The notes under the pieces were generated by a model. It saw nothing but the letters and a program-made list of their open reading frames with translations. It searched no databases and had not been told where the DNA came from. A DNA stretch of 64,000 bases from Pseudomonadales bacterium (lineage in GTDB: Bacteria; Pseudomonadota; Gammaproteobacteria; Pseudomonadales; Halieaceae). Numbering within the stretch: position 1 is the first letter of the stretch; each line of letters begins with the position of its first letter. This document shows, in pieces, positions 27,218-36,984 of the stretch. Location: the NCBI GenBank assembly GCA_024234855.1, contig JACKNN010000006.1, forward strand, positions 186,001-250,000, given 5' to 3'. The position numbers and the translations under genes were made by a program.

Positions 27218-27895
27218 ATGAAGCACAAGCCGACCCGAGAGGATAATTTTATCTGGTTGTTGGCAGCGCTGGTGCTGCTGCTGTTTCTCAGCGCATTGTT
27301 TTCCCAGCTGGGTCTCAAGGGCGCTCGCCTGCTGGTCAATGCCGGCATGGGTTTTACCGTCATAACGGCTGTGTGGTCCATGCATTCGGCTTCATTCAAG
27401 TGGTTCAGCCCGGGGACCTTGATTGCCCTGGTTATTGTCATCCTGATGATTGTCGACAGTAGTATTGAGAGCGACGTGCTGGCTCCGGTCCAGTTGGTGG
27501 CCACATTCCTGTTTCTCGCCGTTACTATCTTTTTCGCCTGGCGCGAGGTGATGTTCACCGGTGACATCACCCGTAACACGATTTTTGGCGCCATCTGTAT
27601 TTATATGCTCATTGGGCTTTGGTTTGGCTTTGCCTACATGATTGTTGAATATTTCGATCCCGAATCGATCAGCGGACTGGACAGTGAGCTGTGGCAGGAA
27701 AACCTGCATACGATTGCCTACTACTCCATGGTCACACTGACCACGCTGGGCTACGGCGACATTACGCCAACATCGCCTCTCACTCGCTTCCTGGCGTATA
27801 TGGAGGCCGCGATCGGCGTTTTTTACACCACAGTGCTGGTGGCCAGCCTTATCGGCCTGCGGCTGGCAGGATATACGTCGACCAAGCAGGAGTGA
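27218..27895 (+). CDS. Potassium channel family protein
   Basis: A 225-residue membrane protein. The N-terminal part has about four hydrophobic segments (for example WLLAALVLLLFLSALF and LIALVIVILMIV); the C-terminal part is a pore module with selectivity filter TTLGYGD near residue 185 and a final helix. It belongs to the two-helix ion-channel family with extra N-terminal helices but no voltage-sensor Arg ladder and no RCK domain. The ATG at 27218 is chosen because GGGGGAG precedes it. It probably conducts K+ across the inner membrane. Confidence 0.87.
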   Translation: MKHKPTREDNFIWLLAALVLLLFLSALFSQLGLKGARLLVNAGMGFTVITAVWSMHSASFKWFSPGTLIALVIVILMIVDSSIESDVLAPVQLVATFLFLAVTIFFAWREVMFTGDITRNTIFGAICIYMLIGLWFGFAYMIVEYFDPESISGLDSELWQENLHTIAYYSMVTLTTLGYGDITPTSPLTRFLAYMEAAIGVFYTTVLVASLIGLRLAGYTSTKQE

Positions 27896-27982
27896 GTGGT
27901 ATTTTAAGGCGGGTGCTGTCTGTCGCAGCGCGCCCGGAGGCAGTATATTTGCCGTTCTTACCCCAGCCGGTTTGTCGCGAAA

Positions 27983-29062
27983 ATGAGCACAGTCAAACGA
28001 GTTCCGGTGCGCAGTCTGGCCAGTGGCGCCGTACTGCACATCCACACCCATACCTTCAAGGGCACAGTACCCGGTGCGGGGCGCGCCTATATCCAGTCGA
28101 GCATGCATGGCTCGGAGGTTCAGGGCAACGCGGTTATCGCCGAGTTACTGGAAGTCTTCGCACGCACGCCGCCGCGAGGCGACGTGGTGCTTGTGCCCAA
28201 TGCCAACCCCTTCGCCATCAACCAGAAGGCCGGGGAATATACCCCGGGCCGATTCGACCCGACCACCGGGGAGAACTGGAACCGCACCTACTGGCTGCCC
28301 ACCCTGGGGGATGTCCGGCGCCCGCGTTGGCCGCAGCTGAAGCAGCAGGCGTGGTCGCGCCTGGCCTCCCAACTGCGCACCCGGCTGCAGGGTGATCTGC
28401 CGTTCGGCAGGCGACTGGCACTGACGCTGCAGTCACTCGCGGTAGGGGCCGATTATGTTATCGACCTGCACTGCGCCAACGTCTCGGCGCGACACATCTA
28501 TACACCCGAGCATTGCGCAGACGCTGCACGCTATTTCCAGATACCGCTGATCCTCTCTATTCCCGCTACCTTTGACGGGGCCATGGACGAGAGCGTCAGC
28601 GCGCCCTGGTGGACTTTGTGGCAGGCGCTGGAGGCGGAGGCTTATCCGGACCTGCCGCCGCCCGAGGACCTGCCCCGTGGGTACACCCTGGAACTCGGCG
28701 GCCAGGAAGTCATCTCCCGCGAGGACGCCAGGCGCGATGCGGCGGGTATACTGAACTTCCTGCGCGAGCACGGCGTCGTGGGCGGCAGGGCAAAAAAGCC
28801 GGAGCCGGCCTACCTGTGCCGGCTCGAGGATTACAAGGTCATCCACTCACGCCATGCGGGGCATGCGGATTACACCGCCGCGATGGGCGTGGGGGTTAAG
28901 AAAGGTGCACAACTGGCGCAGACACTGCAGTTTGGCCCCTCGCCGTCCTGGCTGCCCACGCTCGCCGAAGAGGACTGCATCCCCGTCCTGCATCACAGCT
29001 CCGCGATCATTCACACCGGCAGCGAACTGCTCAAGGTGTTTACCAATGTGCGCAAGGTGTGA
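27983..29062 (+). CDS. Succinylglutamate desuccinylase/aspartoacylase family protein
   Basis: A 359-residue zinc hydrolase of the M14-like AstE/AspA family. Zinc ligands are seen as MHGSEVQG near residue 43 (His-x-x-Glu) and a second His in DLHCAN near 160. The Arg/Asn region reads NWNRTYW, and VPNANPFAIN fits the family core. The enzyme would deacylate an N-acyl amino acid or similar amide; the true substrate is unknown. No other arginine succinyltransferase genes are present, so a role in arginine breakdown is not supported. Confidence 0.88.
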   Translation: MSTVKRVPVRSLASGAVLHIHTHTFKGTVPGAGRAYIQSSMHGSEVQGNAVIAELLEVFARTPPRGDVVLVPNANPFAINQKAGEYTPGRFDPTTGENWNRTYWLPTLGDVRRPRWPQLKQQAWSRLASQLRTRLQGDLPFGRRLALTLQSLAVGADYVIDLHCANVSARHIYTPEHCADAARYFQIPLILSIPATFDGAMDESVSAPWWTLWQALEAEAYPDLPPPEDLPRGYTLELGGQEVISREDARRDAAGILNFLREHGVVGGRAKKPEPAYLCRLEDYKVIHSRHAGHADYTAAMGVGVKKGAQLAQTLQFGPSPSWLPTLAEEDCIPVLHHSSAIIHTGSELLKVFTNVRKV

Positions 29063-29127
29063 ATAATCGCGGGCTTGCCGGTAGTGAGGCGAACTCGAAC
29101 CAACCATTAACCAACACGGGAAATGTT

Positions 29128-29550
29128 ATGTACTTCAGCAAGGGGAAACCCATCTTTGCCGCCCTGGCCCTCGCGGTTATCTCCGCCTGTTCATCTTCGC
29201 CCGACAGGTCGGTGGAAACTATCGAAAGCCGCTTGTCCGCTGCTGGTTTCGTCATCAAGCTGGCCGATACCCCCGAGAAGCTAACGCACCTTGAAAGCAT
29301 GGCCCAGCGCAGGCTTTTCCCCATAAATCGCGATGGCGGCATGGTATTTGTGTACGCCGACAGCCAGGGCTGCAAGTGTATTTATGTCGGATCCGGGGCC
29401 AACTACCAGCAATACCAGCGCCTTGCCATACAACAGAATATCGTGGACGAGCAGCAGGCCACCGCCGAGGACATCAAGATGGCGGCGCAGACCAATGCGG
29501 AGGCGAACTGGGATGTCTGGGGCTTGTGGCCGCGACCGGTCATTTACTGA
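29128..29550 (+). CDS. Small lipoprotein of unknown function
   Basis: A 140-residue lipoprotein from the ATG at 29128: signal KPIFAALALAVISAC with lipobox ISAC. The mature part is helical and Gln/Ala-rich (QNIVDEQQATAEDIKMAAQT) with a YADSQGCKCIYVGSGANYQQ stretch containing two Cys. The frame is open further upstream to 29059, but homology-like content and the signal begin at 29128. It follows the desuccinylase-like gene by 65 bases. No function can be assigned. Confidence 0.7.
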   Translation: MYFSKGKPIFAALALAVISACSSSPDRSVETIESRLSAAGFVIKLADTPEKLTHLESMAQRRLFPINRDGGMVFVYADSQGCKCIYVGSGANYQQYQRLAIQQNIVDEQQATAEDIKMAAQTNAEANWDVWGLWPRPVIY

Positions 29551-29580
29551 TAATTTCATTAGCCCCGGCTGTTCCAGGGC

Positions 29581-29623
29581 GCCGGTCAGCCCACTGGCGC
29601 ATCCTGCCCCGGCCGGTCAGCCC
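29581..29623. repeat. Two 12-bp direct repeats upstream of rnfB
   Basis: GCCGGTCAGCCC occurs at 29581-29592 and again at 29612-29623, about 60 bases before the predicted rnfB promoter. It could be an activator site; chance is possible in GC-rich DNA. Confidence 0.25.
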
Positions 29624-29683
29624 GGCTAAAATTGAGCCTGATCAAGTGAATCCCTTGTAGCCTTACTTTGTCCGGTTTGTGAT

Positions 29684-29712
29684 TTGACTCTCCCCCGGGC
29701 AAGGCCTAGATT
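29684..29712 (+). promoter_or_regulatory. Predicted sigma-70 promoter for the rnfB-PFOR operon
   Basis: TTGACT (29684-29689), a 17-base spacer and TAGATT (29707-29712). It lies 58 bases before the rnfB ATG. An alternative TTG start for rnfB would fall inside the -35 box, which supports the later start. Confidence 0.5.
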
Positions 29713-29770
29713 TTTCCAGGTAGGGTTTATACCCGGCTTCCGGAAAAGCAATTGCTGGACTGTTTCTGAC

Positions 29771-30637
29771 ATGGTGGTGCTCACCGCAGTGGTGGCCATT
29801 GGCGCGCTGACGTTTCTGCTCGCCAGCCTGCTGATCCTCGCCAACCGAAAACTCTACGTGGCAGAAGACCTGCGCATCGATGTGGTGGAGGAGATGTTAC
29901 CTCACGCCAATTGCGGTGCCTGCGGCTACCCGGGTTGCAGGCCATTTGCCGAGGCGCTGGTGAGCGGGGTGGTGGCGCCGGGCAAGTGTTCGGTGAGCAA
30001 CGACCCGGGACGCGAGGCTATCGCCGATTACCTGGGTATTGCGGTGGGAGCGCAGGCCAGGATCGTGGCGCGCCTGGCCTGTGCCGGTGGCAGCAACGTG
30101 GCCCGCAACCGGGCCCGCTACCGTGGCGAGCCCTCCTGTCTCGCGGCTGCCCAGGTGGCGGGCGGCGGCAAGGGTTGCTACTGGGGCTGCCTCGGATACG
30201 GCGACTGCGAGCGGGCCTGCGATTTCGACGCCATCGACATGAACAGCCATGCACTGCCGGTGGTGGACAGCGCCAAATGCACCGGCTGTGGGGATTGTGT
30301 CGATATCTGCCCCAAGGATTTGTTCTCGCTGCATCCCGAGGACCACCGCCTGTGGATAGCCTGCAAAAACCTGGAGCAGGGCGATGCCGTGCTGGCCGCC
30401 TGTGAAGTCGCCTGCACCGCCTGTGAACGCTGTGTAGTGGATGCGCCCGCTGGCCTGATCAGCATGCGAGACAATCTGCCGGTGATCGATTACAGCCGCC
30501 CACATGGCACCCGGGTGCCGATAGAGCGCTGCCCCACCGGCGCTATCGTGTGGATAGATGACGAGGCGGGCGCGCTGCGCGGCGCCGCCAGCAGGAAAAT
30601 CCTGCGCCAAGGCGCGCTGCCGGAAGCGCCCAGCTGA
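29771..30637 (+). CDS. rnfB: Rnf complex subunit B, long clostridial-like form
   Basis: About 288 residues. A single N-terminal membrane helix (VVAIGALTFLLASLLILAN) is followed by the Fe-S domain ANCGACGYPGC near residue 45. Then comes the long ferredoxin part typical of clostridial RnfB: KGCYWGCLGYGDCERAC, CTGCGDCVDICP and CTACERC. In the last two cluster positions key Cys are lost: CTACERCVVDAP has Asp where the fourth Cys should be, and the final cluster keeps only RCPTGAI without the CxxCxxC part. RnfB takes electrons from ferredoxin at the membrane. The ATG at 29771 has no strong ribosome site. A PFOR gene follows 51 bases later. Confidence 0.9.
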   Translation: MVVLTAVVAIGALTFLLASLLILANRKLYVAEDLRIDVVEEMLPHANCGACGYPGCRPFAEALVSGVVAPGKCSVSNDPGREAIADYLGIAVGAQARIVARLACAGGSNVARNRARYRGEPSCLAAAQVAGGGKGCYWGCLGYGDCERACDFDAIDMNSHALPVVDSAKCTGCGDCVDICPKDLFSLHPEDHRLWIACKNLEQGDAVLAACEVACTACERCVVDAPAGLISMRDNLPVIDYSRPHGTRVPIERCPTGAIVWIDDEAGALRGAASRKILRQGALPEAPS

Positions 30638-30688
30638 CGGCTATCGCGTTCAGTGACCAGCGCAACATAACAGGAAGAGGAAACAGGC

Positions 30689-33600
30689 ATGAGCAAGCAA
30701 GACACCGCATTCAGGTACCCGGGCCAGCGCGCGGCGATGGACGGCAATACCGCGGTCATCATGTGCGAACGGGAGTCCAGCGATGCCGCGGGGGCCTACC
30801 CCATAACCCCGTCCACCCAGATGGGCGAATACTGGGCCGAGGCGGCGGCGCAGGGACATCTCAACGTCTCGGGCCGCCCGCTGATCTTCATCGAGCCGGA
30901 GGGAGAGCACGCCGCCGCTGCCGTCACCGCGGGTCTTGCCATGACCGGGCTGCGCGCCGCCAATTTTTCTTCCGGCCAGGGTATCGCCTATATGCACGAG
31001 TCGCTCTACGCGGCGGTGGGCAAGCGCCTGACCTATGTGTTGAACATCGGTGCCCGCGCCATGACCAAGGCCACCCTGAACGTGCACGCGGGCCACGACG
31101 ACTACCACTGCGTCGACGACACCGGTTTCTTCCAGCTGTTTGCCGCCAATGCCCAGCAGGCAGCGGACCTCAATATCATCGCCCACCGCATCGCCGAGCT
31201 GGCGCTGACGCCGGGTATCGTCGCCCAGGACGGCTTCCTGACCACGCACCTGATCGAGTCACTGCAGGTGCCCGAGCGGGAGATGATCGCCGAATACCTG
31301 GGTCGACCGGACGACATCATCGCCACGCCCACCCCGGCCCAGCGCATGATTTTTGGGGATATGCGTCGGCGTATCCCCGAGCTGTGGAATGTGGACAACC
31401 CGTTGATGTCGGGCCTGGTGCAGAACCAGGATTCCTACATGCAGAGTGTGGCGGCCCAGCGGCCGTTCTTCTTCGACCATATCGGCGAACTGGCGGAACA
31501 GGCGTTCTATGAATTTCACCAGTTGACCGGTCGCCAGTACGGGCCGGTGGCCACCTACCTGGTGGAGGATGCCGATTACCTGATCGTCGGCCAGGGCAGC
31601 CTGGTTCCCAGCGCCGAGGTGGTGGCGGATTACCTGCGCCAGACCCGTGGCCTGAAGGTGGGTGTGGTCAACCTGACCATGTTCCGGCCCTTTCCCGGGG
31701 CGGAGCTCAGCCGGGTACTCAAGGGCCGCAAGGGCGTCGTGGTGCTGGAGCGGCTGGACCAGCCACTGGCGGCAGACCTGCCGCTGATGCGCGAGATCCG
31801 CGCTACCCTGGGCAAGGCCATGGAGAACGGCCGGGACAAACACGAAACCCCCTACCCGCTGCTTGAGACCTACAGCGCCCTCACCGACGCCCCGCCGTTA
31901 TACTCCGGCTCCTTTGGCCTGGGCAGCCGCGACCTGCAGCCCGAGGGCCTGATCGGTGCCATCGAAAACATGTTGCCGGGCGGCAGCCGCAAGAAGCAGT
32001 TCTACCTCTCCATCGATTTTTTGCGCGACGACCCCCTCACCCCCAAGCAGGAAATCCACCAGGACACGATTGAGAGCGGTTATCCCGGCGTGCGGGCACT
32101 GGCGCTGCACGGCAGCGAGAATCCCAACCTGATGCCAGAGGGCAGCGTCACCGTGCGCTTTCACTCCATCGGCGGCTGGGGCGCGATCACCACCGGCAAG
32201 AACCTGGCCATGACCCTGTTTGACCTGCTGGGTTACCACATCAAGGCCAATCCCAAATACGGCTCCGAGAAAAAGGGCCAGCCGACGACCTACTACCTGT
32301 CGGCGGCGCCGGAACCCATTCGCATCAACTGCGAATACTTTTATGTCGATGTGGTGCTCTCCCCGGACCCCAACGTGTTCCACCACACCAATGCCGTCGC
32401 CGGATTGAAAGAGGGCGGGGTGTTCATCATCCAGAGCGATCGCGGCTCGCCCGATCAGGTGTGGGCCGATATTCCCGAGCATTACCAGCAGATCATTGTC
32501 GACAAGCAGATACGCCTGTTCTACCTGGACGCTTTCAATATTGCCCGGGAGGAGGCCACCGATACGGAACTGCAGCTGCGCATGCAGGGCATCGCCTTCC
32601 AGGGCGCCTTCTTCGCCGCCTCGCCGCTGGCACAGCAGACCGGCCTCGGTGAGGAGAAACTGCTGCAGGCTATTCGCAGCCAGCTGGAACACAAGTTTGG
32701 GACCAAGGGCGCCAGGGTGGTGGAAGACAACGTGCGGGTGGTCAAACGCGGCTTCGACGAGGTGTGCGAGATCACCGACAAGGAAGTGGGTATACAGGCG
32801 GCCCGCCTGATCGATGCCCGGGCCGAGCCAAAGCTGCCGGTCATGGTCAGGCGCCTGCCCGAAAGTGCCGCGCCGAGCGCGGACATCCACCGCTTCTGGG
32901 AGCAGACCGGGAATTTCTACGCCCGGGGTATGGGCAACGACAATCTCACCGACCCCTTCATCGGCCTGGGCGTGATGCCGGCATCGACCTCGCTGTTCCG
33001 CGATATGACCGGTATCCGCTTCGAACACCCCCAGTGGATTGCGGAGAACTGTACCGCCTGCGGCAACTGCTACACGGTATGCCCGGACACGGCGATTCCC
33101 GGCCTGGTGAACGAGGTGGGCCAGGTGCTCGATACGGTGGTTTCCCGGGTGCGGAAAAACGGTAAGGACGTGCACCACCTGCCGCGGGCCGTGCGTCAGC
33201 TCGAGCGCAGCTTGCGCGGCCTGCTGGGCCAGGCGGCCGAGAGTGACCCGGTGGGGCCACTGTTGCAGGAGGCTATCACCGCCACCGTCAACAACGCCGA
33301 CCTGGCAGAGAGTGAGCGCGCTGAACTCAAGCGTGAATTCGAGTGGTTCAACGAGGAACTCGACGGTTTCCAGTTTGCCCTCAGCAGACCCTATTACACC
33401 CTGCCGGAAAAGAAGGCGGCCGGCAGCGGCGGCCTGCTCAGCATCACCGTCAACCCTTACACCTGCAAGGGCTGCATGGAGTGCGTGGCGGTGTGTGACG
33501 ACGCGGCGCTGATACCGGTGCGCCAGACCGGCGACTCGGTACAGCAACTGCGCGAGCAGTGGAATTTCTGGCTGGATTTGCCCACCACGCCACAGAAATA

Positions 33601-35647
33601 CATTCGGGTCGACGACCTGGAGCAGGGCATAGGCGCGCTGGAGACCATCCTGCTGGACAAGGAGGCCTACTCAGGCTTTGCCAGCGGCGACGGCGCCTGC
33701 CTGGGCTGCTCGGAAAAAACCGTCATGCACCTGTTCGTCGCCACCAATGACGCCCTGATGCAGCCGCGGGTAAAGGCGCAGCTCGCCAGGCTCGATGACC
33801 TGATCGGCCGGCTGGAGCGCCATATCCAGCTGCAGCTGGTGCAGGAGGTCAACGTCAGCGACACCACCGCGTTGGCGAAAATTCTCAGCCGCAACGGCGA
33901 TCACGACCTGACCCTGTCGGATATCGCCAGGCAGATGGAGGATATGCAGGGCAGCCAGCCTATCGATCCCGCCTGGCTGAAGCGGGTGACAGGACTGCTG
34001 TCCCGGCTGAAGGATTTGAAGTGGCGCTACCTGGAGGGCACCGGCGGCCGCGGCCGTTCCAACATGGGTATGCTCAACGCCACCGGCTGTACCTCGGTGT
34101 GGGGCAGCACCTACCCGTTCAATCCCTATCCCTTTCCCTGGTCGAACCACCTGTTCCAGGACAGCACTTCCCTCGCCATGGGGGTGTTCGAGGGCCACAT
34201 GGCGAAAATGGCCGAGGGCTTCAAGGCGATCCGCTCGGCGGAACTGGAATTGTCCGGTCAGTACCGCGAGGCCGAGCACGAGGCGTTCTTTACCTACTTC
34301 ACCTGGGAGCAATTCACCGACGAGGAGTTCCTGCTGTGCCCGCCGGTGGTGGCGGTGGGCGGTGACGGTGCGATGTACGATATCGGCTTCCAGAACCTGT
34401 CCCGGCTGATGATGTCGGGCAAGCCGATAAAAGTGCTGGTGGTGGACACCCAGGTGTATTCCAATACCGGCGGCCAGGCCTGTACTTCCGGCTTTATCGG
34501 CCAGGTGTCGGACATGGCGCAGTTCGGTAAGGTACAAAAGGGCAAGCGGGAAGTGCGCAAGGAGATCGGCCTGATCGCCATGGCGCACCGCACCACCTAC
34601 GTATTGCAGAGCACCATCGCCCACGCCAACCATATGATAGAGGGCTTTATCCAGGGCCTGATGGCGCCGCGGCCAGCGCTGTTCAATCTGTATACTTCCT
34701 GCCAGCCGGAGCACGGTATCGGCGACGACATGGGTCACCACCAGGCGAAGCTGGCGGTGGAGTCCCGCGCGTACCCCCTGTTCCGCTACAACCCGGACAA
34801 AGGCAAAACGCCCGCGGAATGTTTCGACCTGGAGGGCAACCCGGCCATGTTCGAGGACTGGCCCAGCTACAGCCTCGGCTACCTGGATGGCAGCCGCGAG
34901 AAGACCATGGACCTGCCCATGACCTTTGCCGACTTCGCCATGACGGAGGCGCGCTTTCGCAAGCATTTTCGCATGGCGCCGCCGGATACCTGGCACGATG
35001 ACATGGTGCCGCTGGCCCAGTTCATGCAGCTGGATGCCGCTGGTCGCGAGGGCAAGTATCCCTTCATCTGGACACTGGACAAGCGCCAGCACCTGAGCCG
35101 CCTGCTGGTGGACGAGACCATGGTCAAATCCAGCGAGGAGCGCCGGGACTTCTGGGTGATGCTCAAGGCCATTGCCGGGGTGAAACCGAAAGCGCCGGAC
35201 ACCGCGGCTGGCCTGGAGGAAAAAACCCGGCGGGACGTAGTGCGCAGAATCGCCAGCGGCCTGCTGCGCCTGGCGGAGGGCGGTGGGGAGTTGCCCGCCG
35301 ACCTGCTCGATGGTGACGATGACGTCATTGCGAGCAGTAACGCATCCGGCGCGGCGGCAATGGCAGCCCGGCCTGGCGCGGGGGTCCCCGCCGGCGATTA
35401 TATGGCGCCCTGGCTCGATACCGACGAGTGCACCGCCTGCGATGAGTGCACGAACCTCAATTCTGCGATGTTTGCCTATAACGAGGCGAAGAAAGCCTAT
35501 ATCAAGGATCCGCTTGCCGGACCCTACAGGGACCTGGTGAAGGCGGCGGAAAAGTGCACGGCCCAGGTTATCCACCCGGGTCTGCCGGCGGATCGCAGCG
35601 AGGCGGATATCGACAAGTGGATCGCGCGGGGTGCCAAGTACAACTGA
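30689..35647 (+). CDS. nifJ: Extended pyruvate:ferredoxin (2-oxoacid) oxidoreductase
   Basis: A 1652-residue single-chain enzyme, far longer than standard PFOR (about 1200). Domain I has AYPITPSTQMGEYW near residue 35; the gamma-like domain starts near 485 (VRFHSIGGWGAITTGKNLA). Two 4Fe-4S motifs, CTACGNCYTVCP (about 788) and CKGCMECVAVC (about 926), are separated by an insert of about 120 residues. The TPP domain has GDGACLGC near 1010 and GDGAMYDIG with NTGGQ near 1223. A C-terminal segment from about 1575 has CTACDEC and a later KCTAQVIHPG, resembling a one-cluster ferredoxin. It would convert pyruvate to acetyl-CoA and reduce ferredoxin. The ATG follows AGGAAGAGGAA; its stop overlaps the rnfC start. 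Confidence 0.92.
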   Translation: MSKQDTAFRYPGQRAAMDGNTAVIMCERESSDAAGAYPITPSTQMGEYWAEAAAQGHLNVSGRPLIFIEPEGEHAAAAVTAGLAMTGLRAANFSSGQGIAYMHESLYAAVGKRLTYVLNIGARAMTKATLNVHAGHDDYHCVDDTGFFQLFAANAQQAADLNIIAHRIAELALTPGIVAQDGFLTTHLIESLQVPEREMIAEYLGRPDDIIATPTPAQRMIFGDMRRRIPELWNVDNPLMSGLVQNQDSYMQSVAAQRPFFFDHIGELAEQAFYEFHQLTGRQYGPVATYLVEDADYLIVGQGSLVPSAEVVADYLRQTRGLKVGVVNLTMFRPFPGAELSRVLKGRKGVVVLERLDQPLAADLPLMREIRATLGKAMENGRDKHETPYPLLETYSALTDAPPLYSGSFGLGSRDLQPEGLIGAIENMLPGGSRKKQFYLSIDFLRDDPLTPKQEIHQDTIESGYPGVRALALHGSENPNLMPEGSVTVRFHSIGGWGAITTGKNLAMTLFDLLGYHIKANPKYGSEKKGQPTTYYLSAAPEPIRINCEYFYVDVVLSPDPNVFHHTNAVAGLKEGGVFIIQSDRGSPDQVWADIPEHYQQIIVDKQIRLFYLDAFNIAREEATDTELQLRMQGIAFQGAFFAASPLAQQTGLGEEKLLQAIRSQLEHKFGTKGARVVEDNVRVVKRGFDEVCEITDKEVGIQAARLIDARAEPKLPVMVRRLPESAAPSADIHRFWEQTGNFYARGMGNDNLTDPFIGLGVMPASTSLFRDMTGIRFEHPQWIAENCTACGNCYTVCPDTAIPGLVNEVGQVLDTVVSRVRKNGKDVHHLPRAVRQLERSLRGLLGQAAESDPVGPLLQEAITATVNNADLAESERAELKREFEWFNEELDGFQFALSRPYYTLPEKKAAGSGGLLSITVNPYTCKGCMECVAVCDDAALIPVRQTGDSVQQLREQWNFWLDLPTTPQKYIRVDDLEQGIGALETILLDKEAYSGFASGDGACLGCSEKTVMHLFVATNDALMQPRVKAQLARLDDLIGRLERHIQLQLVQEVNVSDTTALAKILSRNGDHDLTLSDIARQMEDMQGSQPIDPAWLKRVTGLLSRLKDLKWRYLEGTGGRGRSNMGMLNATGCTSVWGSTYPFNPYPFPWSNHLFQDSTSLAMGVFEGHMAKMAEGFKAIRSAELELSGQYREAEHEAFFTYFTWEQFTDEEFLLCPPVVAVGGDGAMYDIGFQNLSRLMMSGKPIKVLVVDTQVYSNTGGQACTSGFIGQVSDMAQFGKVQKGKREVRKEIGLIAMAHRTTYVLQSTIAHANHMIEGFIQGLMAPRPALFNLYTSCQPEHGIGDDMGHHQAKLAVESRAYPLFRYNPDKGKTPAECFDLEGNPAMFEDWPSYSLGYLDGSREKTMDLPMTFADFAMTEARFRKHFRMAPPDTWHDDMVPLAQFMQLDAAGREGKYPFIWTLDKRQHLSRLLVDETMVKSSEERRDFWVMLKAIAGVKPKAPDTAAGLEEKTRRDVVRRIASGLLRLAEGGGELPADLLDGDDDVIASSNASGAAAMAARPGAGVPAGDYMAPWLDTDECTACDECTNLNSAMFAYNEAKKAYIKDPLAGPYRDLVKAAEKCTAQVIHPGLPADRSEADIDKWIARGAKYN

Positions 35648-36984
35648 TGTTCAGCGCCCTCCGCCAGCGTCGCAGCTTCGCCCACGGCATCCATCCGCCG
35701 CAGGCCAAGGACGATACCCGGGACCTGCCGATAAAGCAGTTCCCGTTTGCGCCGGTAATGATCGTGCCGCTGCAGCAGCACATCGGCAAGCCGGCGGTGG
35801 CGGTGGTGCGCGAGGGCCAGGAGGTTGAGCGGGGAGAGCTGATCGCCGAGCCGGACGGGTTTATGTCGGTGGCGATGCATGCGCCGGCCTCGGGCCTGAT
35901 CCAGCGCCTGGCGCTGGCGCCCGCGATCAATGGCAGGATGGCGCCGGCGATTTACCTAAAGCCCTTCCCGGGCTCCAGCCAGGAAGTCAGCGACGGCGCG
36001 CCCTGCGACCTGGCGAGCGCCTCCGCCGAGGAGATCCTGCTGGCCATACAGCGGGCGGGCATTGTCGGCCTGGGCGGCGCCGCCTTTCCCACCCATGTCA
36101 AACTCAAGGTACCCGTCGACAAGCACATCGACACCCTTATTATCAACGGCGTGGAGTGCGAACCCTATCTCACCACTGATCACCGGGTGATGCTGGAGCA
36201 GCAGCCTGACATTTTCACCGGCATCCGCTACCTGTTGAAGGTAACCGGTGCCGGGCGCGCGATTATCGGGGTCGAGGCCAACAAGCTCGATGTTGCCGCC
36301 GCCCTGCGCGCCGCGCTGCCTGCTGACCTGCCGGTGGCGGTGGAGGTGTTGGCGGTCAAGTATCCCCAGGGTGCGGAAAAAATGCTGATACGCGCGCTGC
36401 TGGGGCGCGAGGTTCCCTCCGGCGGCCTGCCCTCGGATGTCGCCGTGGTAACAGTCAACGTGGCCACCACCGCCGAGATCGGCCGGTTGCTGCCCCACGG
36501 CCGCGGTATCCAGGAGCGGGTGATCACTATTGGCGGTCCGGCGATCAGGAAAAAAGGCAACTACCGAATTCCCATTGGCACGCCGCTGCGCTTCGCCCTG
36601 GAATACGCCGGTATGGAGCCCAACCTCAGCCGGGTGTTCCTGGGCGGGCCGATGATGGGCCAGGCACTGCCCAGCCTGGACATACCGATCACCAAGGGCA
36701 CCTCCGGCTTTATCGCGTTCACCGAGCGCCAGACGGCGGCACCGGTGGAGTATCCCTGCATCCACTGCGCCTACTGCGTGGACGCCTGCCCGCTGTTCCT
36801 CAACCCCTCCCAACTGGGCCTGCTGGCCAGGGTGGGGGAGGTCGAGCGCATGGCCGATGAATACAACCTGCTGGACTGCTTTGAATGTGGCTCCTGCTCC
36901 TATGTCTGCCCGGCGCATATTCCCCTGGTGCAGCGCTTTCGCGCCGCCAAGGGGCTCGTCAGGAAGCGGCGGGCCGCGCCATGA
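35647..36984 (+). CDS. rnfC: Rnf complex subunit C
   Basis: About 445 residues, the short RnfC form without the long Ala-rich tail of E. coli RsxC. Nucleotide-binding region GLGGAAFPTHVKL near residue 140 and VECEPYLTTDHR near 170 match the NADH/FMN site of RnfC. Two 4Fe-4S motifs follow: CIHCAYCVDAC near 375 and CFECGSCSYVC near 415. RnfC is the NADH-side peripheral subunit. The ATG at 35647 shares a base with the PFOR stop (TGATG), so PFOR and rnfC are coupled. Confidence 0.93.
   Translation: MFSALRQRRSFAHGIHPPQAKDDTRDLPIKQFPFAPVMIVPLQQHIGKPAVAVVREGQEVERGELIAEPDGFMSVAMHAPASGLIQRLALAPAINGRMAPAIYLKPFPGSSQEVSDGAPCDLASASAEEILLAIQRAGIVGLGGAAFPTHVKLKVPVDKHIDTLIINGVECEPYLTTDHRVMLEQQPDIFTGIRYLLKVTGAGRAIIGVEANKLDVAAALRAALPADLPVAVEVLAVKYPQGAEKMLIRALLGREVPSGGLPSDVAVVTVNVATTAEIGRLLPHGRGIQERVITIGGPAIRKKGNYRIPIGTPLRFALEYAGMEPNLSRVFLGGPMMGQALPSLDIPITKGTSGFIAFTERQTAAPVEYPCIHCAYCVDACPLFLNPSQLGLLARVGEVERMADEYNLLDCFECGSCSYVCPAHIPLVQRFRAAKGLVRKRRAAP

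Noticed and set aside
27983..29062. Arginine succinyltransferase pathway gene astE
   Set aside because: No astABCD partners nearby; only the zinc-hydrolase family is supported.
33671..35575. A 634-codon frame antisense to the PFOR gene
   Set aside because: The + strand shows TPP and Fe-S motifs throughout; the antisense product is His/Gly/Leu-rich with no domain.
30689..35647. nifJ as a sign of nitrogen fixation
   Set aside because: No nif genes are present; the Rnf and FNR context fits general ferredoxin metabolism.
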